DNA of 64,000 bases from Pseudooceanicola algae (GTDB lineage: Bacteria > Pseudomonadota > Alphaproteobacteria > Rhodobacterales > Rhodobacteraceae), in NCBI RefSeq assembly GCF_003590145.2, contig NZ_CP060436.1, positions 2,609,001 through 2,673,000 of the forward strand, read 5' to 3'. The notes under the pieces are model-generated. The model was given only the letters and a program-made list of their open reading frames with translations. It had not been told where the DNA came from and ran no database searches. Shown piece by piece: positions 8,397 to 16,436 of this stretch. Within the stretch, counting starts at the first letter, position 1. Each line of letters opens with the position of its first letter. The position numbers and the translations under genes were made by a program.

Positions 8397-10789
8397 CCCG
8401 CGAACCCCTGCAGCAAAGCGGCCAGATCGGCCGCAGGTTCCCGGTAATAGCCTTGCCATTGGCGGTGGTGCTGACCTGTCTGGTGGTGCTTCTACCCGGC
8501 TGGCTGGGCGGGAACGACCTGCTGACACGCCTGCATCCGGATTTCCCGCGCATCACGCCCGGCGCGGCGATCTCGCTGATGATGGTCGCGCTGGCGCAGG
8601 TTTTGGCCCTGCGCAGCGAGGCGCAACTGTCCGACAGGGCCGCGCGGCTGTTGCGACAGGCCGGCACGATCCTGGCTGCGCTGCCGGGGTGCTACGCCGC
8701 GCTTCGCCTCGGCTTCTGGCTCGGGGTTGGCACACCGGTCTTTCTGGGCGAGGTCGATTTGCACGATACGACGCCCCCCGACACCATGGCCCTGTCGACG
8801 ACGCTCTGCCTGTTGCTGGTGGCAGGCTGCGCGGCATTGCGCTGCATGCCCGGCGGCTGGTCCGACCGGGTCCTGCGCCGGCGTAGCCGCGCAGCGGCGA
8901 CCCTTGGCCTTCTGATCTGCCTCATCGGGCTGAGCAATGTCCTGCTGGGCGGCAATGGTTTCGGGACCGGTGTGCTGTTCGCCACAATGGGTCCGGCAAA
9001 CGGCCTCTGCCTGGTCGCGCTGCTGACCGCACATATGCATTTCAAACCCCTGGAAGGCTGGACGGCGCTGATCCTGGCGCGCAGTTCTGACAGCCGGCGG
9101 GCCCGCCGGCTGGTCGCGGCGGCCATCGCGCTGCCGGTCATGCTGGGGTTGTACCTGAGGTCGCACCCGGTGGTCAGCCCGAATGGATCGGAATTCCTGC
9201 TCGGGTTGATGACCGTGCTGCTGGCCGCACTGGGCGTGACGGTCGCCCTGCTCATCGCTTCGGCGCGCAACCGGTCCGCGCAACGGGCCGGAGCGCAGGA
9301 ACGTGGCATCCGCGACATGCTGGATGCGCTGGACGCAGCCGTCTTTGCCTTCGATCCGTCGGGACGCTTGTTGCGTGTCAATGCCGCGGCCCGCAATCTG
9401 ACCGCCCATGTGGACACGCCTCAGGCCTGGCTCGATCAGGCCGCCTTCTACCACCTGGAGCTGCGCGATGACCCCCTACCTGCCGAAGACCGCCCTTTCG
9501 CCCGCCTGATCCGCGGCGACAACGCCGGGGAAATGACCCTCGGCTATCTCGATCCGCTGCAGGACGAACGCATCCTGCATTTTACCTCCCGGCGGGCCGG
9601 GTCCCCGGCTCAGTGGGTCCTGAGCGTCGTGGATGAAACCGATCGCTGGAAACTGCAGTCGCAGACAGACCGGACAGAACGTCTGGATGCCATCACTCAG
9701 ATGTCCGGCGGAATCGCGCATGAGATGGCCAATATCCTCGGCGTCGTGCGCCTGTCAGCCGATACCGGGCTGATCGCGGCACAGGACACACCGCTTGTCC
9801 GGTATTTCGACGCGATCCAGACGGCCTGTGACCGGGGCGCCGAACTGACCCAGCGAATTCTGGAACTGTCCGGCAAGCCCGGCGGCGGCGGGCAGGCCTT
9901 TGACGTGGCCCGCGTCGTCCGCGAGGCCGCCGCCTTTGTCCGGCGCACGACCCACAGCAGCATCAGCATGCAGGTCACCACGCCAGACGCCCCCCTGACC
10001 GCCGATTGCGACCCGCGAGAGCTTGAGAACGTGGTGATCAGCCTGCTGGTCAATGCCCAGAACGCCTTGGCCGATACCAAGCGGCGCGAAGGGCATATCC
10101 TGCTGTCGGTGGTCGCGCGGGACAACGAAATCGTGGTGACGGTCGATGACGATGGCCCCGGCATGACGCCCGAAGTCCTCGCCCGCGCCGAAGAGCCGTT
10201 CTTTACCACCCGCCAGAAGCAGGGCGGCACCGGGCTGGGCCTGACGATGGTGACCAATTTCGCCCGGCGCAACCACGGGCATTTCAAGCTGACCTCCTCA
10301 CCGGGACAGGGCACGACCGCCCGTATCAGCTTTGCCGCCAGCAGCACCGAAACCATCGAAGATCCGGCAGACCCCCTGCCCGAAGCAGAGGTTGCCCAGG
10401 CCCCCAAGGCAGGCGCTCTCGCGGGGCTGAAGCTGCTGTTGATCGAGGACGATCCGCTGTTCGGGGAAATCCTGGCGGAATCCCTGCGGCACCTGGGGGC
10501 CGATCTTGCCCATGTCACCGATGGACGGGCCGCGGCCAGCCGGTTGATGGATGGCACCCATCTGGATGCGCTGATCACCGACATCGTGCTGCCGGGCGGG
10601 GTCAACGGCTTTGACCTGGCGCGGATGGGGCGTCGGAGTCAGCCCGATCTGCCAGTCATCTACATCAGCGGCTATGCCGGCAGCCATCCCGATGATGCCG
10701 ACCACCCCCCCGGCATCCATTTGCGCAAACCGATGAAGGTCGACGAACTGACCCGCAGCATCCTGCGCCTGTGCCGCCGACCGGGCTGA
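8393..10789 (+). CDS. Membrane-bound PAS hybrid histidine kinase
   Basis: A 798-residue hybrid sensor kinase. About seven to eight hydrophobic segments span residues 17-290 and form a membrane sensor module with no large periplasmic loop. A PAS-like region (about 305-415) follows. The phospho-acceptor is H443 in GGIAHEMANILG. The ATPase domain shows N554 (LLVNAQNAL), DDDGPGM, the F box EPFFTT and GGTGLGL. A C-terminal receiver starts at about 678 with IEDD and has D730 in ALITDIVLPG and K in LRKPM. Phosphate probably passes to its own receiver and perhaps to the co-encoded single-domain regulator. The ligand is unknown. It overlaps the upstream regulator by four bases. Confidence 0.93.
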   Translation: MTREPLQQSGQIGRRFPVIALPLAVVLTCLVVLLPGWLGGNDLLTRLHPDFPRITPGAAISLMMVALAQVLALRSEAQLSDRAARLLRQAGTILAALPGCYAALRLGFWLGVGTPVFLGEVDLHDTTPPDTMALSTTLCLLLVAGCAALRCMPGGWSDRVLRRRSRAAATLGLLICLIGLSNVLLGGNGFGTGVLFATMGPANGLCLVALLTAHMHFKPLEGWTALILARSSDSRRARRLVAAAIALPVMLGLYLRSHPVVSPNGSEFLLGLMTVLLAALGVTVALLIASARNRSAQRAGAQERGIRDMLDALDAAVFAFDPSGRLLRVNAAARNLTAHVDTPQAWLDQAAFYHLELRDDPLPAEDRPFARLIRGDNAGEMTLGYLDPLQDERILHFTSRRAGSPAQWVLSVVDETDRWKLQSQTDRTERLDAITQMSGGIAHEMANILGVVRLSADTGLIAAQDTPLVRYFDAIQTACDRGAELTQRILELSGKPGGGGQAFDVARVVREAAAFVRRTTHSSISMQVTTPDAPLTADCDPRELENVVISLLVNAQNALADTKRREGHILLSVVARDNEIVVTVDDDGPGMTPEVLARAEEPFFTTRQKQGGTGLGLTMVTNFARRNHGHFKLTSSPGQGTTARISFAASSTETIEDPADPLPEAEVAQAPKAGALAGLKLLLIEDDPLFGEILAESLRHLGADLAHVTDGRAAASRLMDGTHLDALITDIVLPGGVNGFDLARMGRRSQPDLPVIYISGYAGSHPDDADHPPGIHLRKPMKVDELTRSILRLCRRPG

Positions 10790-10834
10790 CCTTGCACCCT
10801 GCAACGCCGGCGGCAAGGCGCGCCACGCCACGGA

Positions 10835-12793
10835 TCATTCGCTTGCCAGCGCGCGCGGCGAAGATCCGACAGGCGCCAGCGGCCGCCCGAAATTGTACCC
10901 CTGACCCATGTCGCATCCCATTTCCAGAAGCAGGCGGGCCTGGTCTTCGGTCTCGATCCCTTCGGCGATCACCCGAAAGCCGAGGTCCTTGGCCAATTGC
11001 ACGATTGACCCCACAATCGCCCGGTCCCGGTAATCCGAACAGAGATCCTTGACGAAGGACTTGTCGATTTTCACGATATCGACCGGCCAGTTCTTCAGAT
11101 GGCGCAGGCCGGAATAGCCGGTGCCGAAATCGTCCAGCGCGATCTTCGCGCCCCGGCGGCGCAGTTCCTCGAGCGTGCGAAACACCTGACCGGTGGATTC
11201 CCCCATGACGACAGTTTCCTGCACCTCGATGATGATGGACCCCCAATCGACGCCGGAATCACTCAGGGCCGATTGGAAATCGAAGACGAATTCGCGGTCC
11301 ATCAGATCGAAATAGGTCAGGTTCAGGGACAGCTTGACCGGGCTTTCCATGCTGGCGACGACATCGACGTACTGCTTCAGAGAGGCCTGGATGATGTGGC
11401 GTGTCAGCTGTGTCGCCAGCCCGTGATCGGTGAAGATGGATGGAAAACTTGCCGGCGACAGCAGTCCGTGACGTGGGCTTTCCCAGCGGCAGAGGACCTC
11501 GTAGGCGGTCACCTGCCGCGAGGCGAGGTCCACCAACGGCTGAAAATAGGGCACGACCTCTCCGGCATGGCAGGCCGCCTGGAATGTCTTGGCAAGCTGG
11601 GCGTGATCGAACCGTTCGGCCACGTCCTGACTGTAGACCGTCGCGGTGCCGCGCCCAGACTCCTTGGAGGCATAGAGCGCCAGATCCGCGCTGTGATAGA
11701 GTTTCTCGTAAGCCTTCCCGTGATCCGGCGTGAAGGAGGCCCCGATGCTGACCCGCCCCAGATCCGGCTTGTTCAAAAAGGCCGAAGCTCGCAGAATCGT
11801 CATCCGACAGGTGGTCATCAGCGCGCGCAGGTAATTCCCGCTTCGTTTCGGCAGATCGGTGAACATCGCAAATTCATCACCGCCGACCCGGCCCACGATG
11901 GCCCGCGCCGGAGAGGCATCCATGATCGCCTGGGACACGGTCTTCAGGTAATTGTCCCCGAACTGGTGGCCATACATGTCGTTGACGGTCTTGAAGTGAT
12001 CGACGTCGATCAGGATGAAGGCCCCCGGTTCGACGGAACTGTCCAGCCGTTCGCGCACCTTGCCCTCGAATGTTGCGATATTTTCCAGCCCGGTCAGCGG
12101 GTCCAGTTCGGAAACCCGTTGCAGGCGCAGGGCACGGGACCGGCTGGCCGCCAGATCACGCTCAAGGTCGATCCGGTCCCACCAGGCACCGATCATGAAT
12201 TCAAGGGTTTCGGCGAGTTTCCCGAGCACGGCAATGGTTTCGGGCGACGTCGCCTCCGTCGGACCGGCCTCTGTCGCCTCGCCCGGCGCGGGGCCCGCCG
12301 CCGAAAAGCCCAGCCCAAGGACCCCGGCACAATCGCCGTTGCGCAGGAACAGCGCCCAGGTCAGCCCGTGCTGGTGCCCGGCCTGGCCCAGGTTGCCCGT
12401 GACCGCCATGGCGGCCGGCCTTTCGCCGGGCTCGTCGGAATGCAGACGCGTCCGGGACCTGCCGAGCAGCACAAGCCGATCCCAGGTCCTTTCCCGCAGG
12501 CTGCGCGCCTCTGCCTCCGGGCCGTGGGTAAAAAGCACCGGGCTGAAGGCATCGCCGCCCACCTCCGGCGCCGCAGGCGGCAAAAGCCCGGCCGAAGGCG
12601 CGGGCAGCTCCGCGCCCCTGATCAGCGCCGGGTTCAGCAGCAGTACCACGGACCGCGCCCCGGTCGTGGATTGTGCCAGTTGCGCAACCGCGCACAGCTT
12701 TTGTGTCAGATCCTCCAGCGCGTTGTCGCCGGGCTCCGCAGCGCGCGCTGGCCCGCCATCGCCCGTCACCGGACCGAATTCCGCCGGGCTCAT
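10835..12793 (-). CDS. GGDEF-EAL (EVL variant) c-di-GMP protein
   Basis: A 652-residue cytoplasmic protein with an N-terminal GAF-like sensor (about 25-200), a GGDEF domain and an EAL domain. The cyclase signature GGDEF is intact at 304-308. No RxxD inhibitory site is seen five residues ahead of it (the stretch reads RAIVGRV). The phosphodiesterase signature is EVL (432-434), which keeps the metal-binding glutamate, and DDFGTGYSGL (554-563) and KIDKSFVKDL are intact, so both activities are possible. The ATG at 12793 has a GGAG 8 bases upstream; an earlier start at 12958 would add a low-complexity Arg-rich tail and is less likely. A CtrA-like box lies about 215 bases upstream. Confidence 0.93.
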   Translation of the reverse strand: MSPAEFGPVTGDGGPARAAEPGDNALEDLTQKLCAVAQLAQSTTGARSVVLLLNPALIRGAELPAPSAGLLPPAAPEVGGDAFSPVLFTHGPEAEARSLRERTWDRLVLLGRSRTRLHSDEPGERPAAMAVTGNLGQAGHQHGLTWALFLRNGDCAGVLGLGFSAAGPAPGEATEAGPTEATSPETIAVLGKLAETLEFMIGAWWDRIDLERDLAASRSRALRLQRVSELDPLTGLENIATFEGKVRERLDSSVEPGAFILIDVDHFKTVNDMYGHQFGDNYLKTVSQAIMDASPARAIVGRVGGDEFAMFTDLPKRSGNYLRALMTTCRMTILRASAFLNKPDLGRVSIGASFTPDHGKAYEKLYHSADLALYASKESGRGTATVYSQDVAERFDHAQLAKTFQAACHAGEVVPYFQPLVDLASRQVTAYEVLCRWESPRHGLLSPASFPSIFTDHGLATQLTRHIIQASLKQYVDVVASMESPVKLSLNLTYFDLMDREFVFDFQSALSDSGVDWGSIIIEVQETVVMGESTGQVFRTLEELRRRGAKIALDDFGTGYSGLRHLKNWPVDIVKIDKSFVKDLCSDYRDRAIVGSIVQLAKDLGFRVIAEGIETEDQARLLLEMGCDMGQGYNFGRPLAPVGSSPRALASE

Positions 12794-13148
12794 CCTGGGG
12801 TCTCCGGGCCGCGACCGGTCGGCGCGCCAGGACACGGGCCGGGACCGGTCATCTGGTTTGCCGGCACTGAGACCTCTTCGTTCATTCCCACTCCCGCGCA
12901 ATGGATCCTGCACCGCCTGTCCTTGCAATTGCACCGGCGCGCCCCGAAGGCTCGGCACGATATGGATTCGTTCGCCCCCTGCTGGACGAATGTCAGGGGG
13001 ATACCTTAACGAGTTGTTAAGAAATCCGGGACGGACACAGGCAAGTCATTCGGCAAGAAAACCACGACAAGGGCTGCCCTGTACAGGGACTTGCGCCCAA
13101 TGTTGGCCCCAAACGGGCAACGAAGCCCTGCGCCCGTGCGACGGGCAC
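12794..13148. other. Intergenic region upstream of the GGDEF-EAL gene
   Basis: About 355 bases without a supported gene, between cbiZ and the GGDEF-EAL gene on the same strand. It holds the CtrA-like site at 13006-13020 and presumably the promoter of the GGDEF-EAL gene. I see no clear terminator for the cobalamin operon. Confidence 0.6.
13006..13020 (-). promoter_or_regulatory. CtrA-like binding site TTAA-N7-TTAA
   Basis: The bases TTAACGAGTTGTTAA match the full CtrA consensus TTAA-N7-TTAA with exact spacing. It stands alone in a GC-rich region, upstream of a c-di-GMP turnover gene, a class known to be CtrA-controlled in Rhodobacterales. Regulation is inferred, not shown. Confidence 0.6.
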
Positions 13149-13832
13149 CTAGGGTGTGCCGTCGGGCAAACCCGCCTCCGTGGTGATCGGTCGCCAGCCC
13201 GCGACACCGGCGCGCATCGCCGAGAGGACAGCCGCCCCGGCGGCTTCGCCGATGGCCGTGTGCAGACCGGCAAAACGCCCAGCCCCTGCAGGTGCGGCCA
13301 CGGCGATGCAATCGGTCCCGGTCCCGGTGGCCAGCCCCGTGGACAGGTGCAAACCGGCTTCGGTGATCGCAAGCGTCCGGGCCTCGGCCACCAGCGACAG
13401 CAGTTCGATCAGGGCTTCGGGGCGCAAACCACAATTCAGGCGCAGCGCGATGTTTACTGTTCCCCAGCCCGTTCGGAGCGCGGGCCCGGACGGGGGTACC
13501 CCGAGGCGGCGGCCGATGCTTTCGGCATTGGACAGCCCCACCGTGGCAACCGCGTCGGCCCGGATGCCGTCAACCTCGACCATAGCATGTTCGGCGGCAG
13601 CCAGATCCCGGCTGGTCAGGAAACAGACCGCGTCTTCGGCCCGCCGGTTGCGCAATTCACCGTCGAGCCAGGCGAGGGCGTCACGCTCGGGGCCGAGGTC
13701 GGCATTGCGCACCTCGCGCCACAGGATGCGGGCCGCGCTGACCAACCCGGGCCGGTGCGGCGCCCAGCTGAGCACCTGCATTGGCGCGCCAAGGTCGAAA
13801 TCCAGCCAGGGGCCGCGCTGCGTCAGGGTCAT
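13149..13832 (-). CDS. cbiZ: Adenosylcobinamide amidohydrolase CbiZ
   Basis: A 227-residue protein with the CbiZ hallmarks TVGLSNAESIG, GTVNIALRLNCGL and the C-terminal GLATGTGTDCIAVAAP. CbiZ cleaves the aminopropanol linkage of adenosylcobinamide to adenosylcobyric acid, so that imported incomplete or pseudo-corrinoids can be rebuilt into the cell's own cobamide. It is the last gene of the B12-riboswitch operon and its ATG overlaps the stop of btuD (ATGA). This placement next to BtuFCD matches the archaeal-type salvage route described in Rhodobacter sphaeroides. An open extension upstream lies in the btuD gene and is not used. Confidence 0.92.
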   Translation of the reverse strand: MTLTQRGPWLDFDLGAPMQVLSWAPHRPGLVSAARILWREVRNADLGPERDALAWLDGELRNRRAEDAVCFLTSRDLAAAEHAMVEVDGIRADAVATVGLSNAESIGRRLGVPPSGPALRTGWGTVNIALRLNCGLRPEALIELLSLVAEARTLAITEAGLHLSTGLATGTGTDCIAVAAPAGAGRFAGLHTAIGEAAGAAVLSAMRAGVAGWRPITTEAGLPDGTP

Positions 13833-14581
13833 TTCAGCACGCGCAGCGCCTGAAAGACCGGGCCGTCGGGGGTCTGTTCGTGAAAGGCCGAGATCTGGAA
13901 GGCGCGGGCCAGCAGGTCCGGCGTCAGCACCTCGGCCGGGGGACCATCGGCCAGGATCGTCGCCTCGGCCAGCAGGATCAGCCGGTCGCAATGGCGCGCG
14001 GCCAGACCGAGGTCGTGCAAGGAGACAAGCACGCCATGGCCATCACGGGCGAGATCGGAAAAGACCTCCATCACCGCGATCTGATGCGCCGGGTCGAGAC
14101 CGGCAATCGGTTCATCCGCCAGCAACAGCGGGGATTCCTGAGCCAGGGCACGGGCGATCAGGGCGCGGGCCTGTTCGCCGCCCGACAGCCGGGTCGCGTC
14201 GCGGTCACGCAGCGGCCCCAGCGCCATGCGTTCCAGCGCGGATTCCACCGCCTTGCGATCCACGGCGCCGATGCCGTCCCCGCCATGGGGCAGGCGGCCA
14301 AGCGCCACAAGATCCGCCACGCTGACCGGCCAGGCGATTTCGCGTTGCTGGGGCAGCCAGGCGGCCGCGCGGGCGCGGGCCAGAGGCGCCATGCGCGCAA
14401 GAGAGCTTTCGCCCAGGGCCGGCAACAGGCCCAGGGCCGCGCGCATCAGGGTCGTCTTGCCCGCGCCGTTCGGCCCGATCAGGCCGACCATCTCGCCCGG
14501 ACGGATATCCAGCGACAGCTTTGAAAAGACCGGGCGGCCGCCCAGCTCCACGCTCAGTTCCTCGATCCGCAGCAGGCTCAT
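13829..14581 (-). CDS. btuD: Cobalamin ABC transporter ATPase BtuD
   Basis: A 250-residue ABC ATPase with Walker A GPNGAGKTT (36-44), signature LSGGEQARALIARAL, Walker B LLLADEPIAGLD and the switch histidine in SLHDLGLAARHC. It would energise uptake of vitamin B12 or cobinamide with BtuC and BtuF. The ATG at 14581 overlaps the btuC stop (ATGA) and the gene overlaps cbiZ by four bases, giving tight coupling. FecE/FhuC-type ATPases look alike; the riboswitch and cbiZ identify the substrate. Confidence 0.93.
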   Translation of the reverse strand: MSLLRIEELSVELGGRPVFSKLSLDIRPGEMVGLIGPNGAGKTTLMRAALGLLPALGESSLARMAPLARARAAAWLPQQREIAWPVSVADLVALGRLPHGGDGIGAVDRKAVESALERMALGPLRDRDATRLSGGEQARALIARALAQESPLLLADEPIAGLDPAHQIAVMEVFSDLARDGHGVLVSLHDLGLAARHCDRLILLAEATILADGPPAEVLTPDLLARAFQISAFHEQTPDGPVFQALRVLK

Positions 14582-15561
14582 GCGCGTTCCTTTCGCAATT
14601 GCCAGAGCAGGCGCAGGAAGAACGGCGCGCCGATGAGGGCCGTCAGCACACCCAGCTTCAGGTCGCGGTCCGGCGCGATCACCCGCACCGAGATATCGGC
14701 CATCAGCAGCATCGCCGCCCCGCCAAGGGCCGAGACGCCCAGCAAGCGGCCCGGTCGCCCACCAATCAGAGGGCGCAACAGATGCGGGACCACCAATCCG
14801 ATGAAGCCGATGACCCCGGCCACCGCCGTCGCCGCCCCGATCGCCGCCGCCGTGCCCAGCACCACCTGCCAGCGCAGCCGGGTCAGGTCGATACCCAGCC
14901 CTTCGGCAGCATCTTCGCCCAGGGTCAGCGCCTCGAGCCCGCGGGCCGAACGGGCCAGCAGAAGCCATCCGAGCAATGTGAAGGGCAGCGCCAGCCAGAC
15001 ATGGGTCATCGACCTGTCGGCAAGGGATCCCATCATCCAGAACACGATCTCTCCGGCGGCATAGGGATTGGGCGACAGGTTCAGCACCAGCGATGTCAGC
15101 GCCCCCGACATGGCCGAAATCGCGATTCCGGCAAGGATCAGTGTCAGTGACCCGCCGCGCGGCCCGGCCAGCGTCACCAGCAGCAGCACCGCCACCAGCG
15201 CCCCAGCCAGCGCGGTCAGCGGCAGGGCCAGCGCGAACAGACCCGCAAAGCCGGTCTGCAGGGCCAGTACTGCCCCGAAGGCGGCCGAGCCGGACACCCC
15301 GATGATCCCAGGCTCGGCCAGCGGATTGCGCAGGAACCCCTGCATCGCCGCCCCCGACAGCCCCAGCGAGGCGCCGATCATCACCGCCAGCAGCACCCGT
15401 GGCAGGCGGATTTCGCGCATCACCATGACCGCCGGGCCATCGCCACCCAGGACCAGCGCGCGCAGGCTTTCCCCCAGCCCGAGCCCCGCCGGCCCCAGGC
15501 TGAGCGAGACCAGCGCCAACAGGATCACCAGCGGCAGCAGCAGCCGCACGGGGGCCTTCAC
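14578..15561 (-). CDS. btuC: Cobalamin ABC transporter permease BtuC
   Basis: A 327-residue polytopic permease of the FecCD/BtuC family with about ten hydrophobic segments. It shows RLPRVLLAVMIGASLGLSG and the cytoplasmic coupling region FIGLVVPHLLRP before the last helices. GTG 15561 is chosen because a GGAG lies 6 bases upstream and the protein then begins just before the first helix; a longer version from 15630 would add a non-conserved tail overlapping btuF. It sits between btuF and btuD in the B12 operon. Confidence 0.92.
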   Translation of the reverse strand: MKAPVRLLLPLVILLALVSLSLGPAGLGLGESLRALVLGGDGPAVMVMREIRLPRVLLAVMIGASLGLSGAAMQGFLRNPLAEPGIIGVSGSAAFGAVLALQTGFAGLFALALPLTALAGALVAVLLLVTLAGPRGGSLTLILAGIAISAMSGALTSLVLNLSPNPYAAGEIVFWMMGSLADRSMTHVWLALPFTLLGWLLLARSARGLEALTLGEDAAEGLGIDLTRLRWQVVLGTAAAIGAATAVAGVIGFIGLVVPHLLRPLIGGRPGRLLGVSALGGAAMLLMADISVRVIAPDRDLKLGVLTALIGAPFFLRLLWQLRKERA

Positions 15562-15592
15562 GGAAGGCTCCGGGTCATGGCAGGGCGCCGCA

Positions 15593-16420
15593 TCATGGGA
15601 CCTGCTTTCGGAATTCGGCCAGGGCCGCAACCGCCTTCAGCACATGCGGCGTGCCGCATAGCCAGTCGCGGTCGGCCACGACACGCAGCGCGCTTTGATC
15701 GCGCAGGGCGGCAACCGCCGGATGCCGCAGGATTTCTTCGGAGCGCGAGGCACCGGGGTAGGGTGAACCGGTGATCAGCGCCTCCGGACGGGCCATGACA
15801 AGGCGTTCCAGCGGCAGATGCCCGCCGCCCATGTCCCCGGCGATGTTTTCGAACCCGGCGGCCATCAGGATCTGCCCCGCAAGCGTGCGGTCGCCGGTGG
15901 TATAGCCATTGGCGTAATAGATCGCCGCCGTTGGATTCCGGGTGGTCTGCACCCGCAGGGCGTCGAGCCGGGCATCGAAATCGGCAATCAGGTCTGCCGC
16001 CGCCGCGTCGCGCCCAAGCGCTGCCCCGACCTGTGTGATGCGATCCCGGATGTCGTCCAGACTGTAGGCCGGCCGCACCTCGACCACCTCCCGGCCAAGG
16101 CGACGCAGCATGGAGACCGTGGCGCGGGAGGTATAGGAGCCGGCCAGCACAAGATCGGGCTGCAGGAGCCAGATTTCCTCGGCGCCGGCATGGTTGATCG
16201 GATAGTCCAGCGCCTGCTGCGCCATGGCGGAACTGCGCGGTTCCCGCGACAGGTCCGACACCGAAACCAGCTGCCCCGGTGCCGCCAGCAGCATGGCCAG
16301 CTGATCGGTGCAGAGGTTGATCGACACGACCCGCGCAGGTGCCTCTGCCGCCGCCGGGACGGCATGGGACGCCAGCAAAGCCGCCAGAACGACGGTCAGA
16401 GCGGCGGTGCCCCTGGACAC
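15593..16420 (-). CDS. btuF: Periplasmic cobalamin-binding protein BtuF
   Basis: A 275-residue substrate-binding protein of the helical-backbone (BtuF/FecB) class. The signal peptide is VVLAALLASHAVPAAAEA with an AxA cleavage site. The mature part starts ARVVSINLCTDQLAMLL and includes ALDYPINHAGAEEIWLLQPD and DWLCGTPHVLKAV. GTG 16420 follows a GAGG by 6 bases and lies 17 bases after the btuB stop; ATG 16462 would overlap btuB and is less likely. It delivers corrinoid from BtuB to BtuCD. Confidence 0.88.
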   Translation of the reverse strand: MSRGTAALTVVLAALLASHAVPAAAEAPARVVSINLCTDQLAMLLAAPGQLVSVSDLSREPRSSAMAQQALDYPINHAGAEEIWLLQPDLVLAGSYTSRATVSMLRRLGREVVEVRPAYSLDDIRDRITQVGAALGRDAAAADLIADFDARLDALRVQTTRNPTAAIYYANGYTTGDRTLAGQILMAAGFENIAGDMGGGHLPLERLVMARPEALITGSPYPGASRSEEILRHPAVAALRDQSALRVVADRDWLCGTPHVLKAVAALAEFRKQVP

Positions 16421-16436
16421 CGCCGCCCTCAATGGC

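Noticed and set aside
7947-8528. Longer N-terminus for the CheB-CheR fusion
   Set aside because: It would overlap the divergent response regulator completely; no ribosome site and no protein-like composition.
12794-12958. Longer N-terminus for the GGDEF-EAL protein
   Set aside because: The added residues are Arg/Pro-rich with no conservation pattern, and the 12793 start has a good ribosome site.
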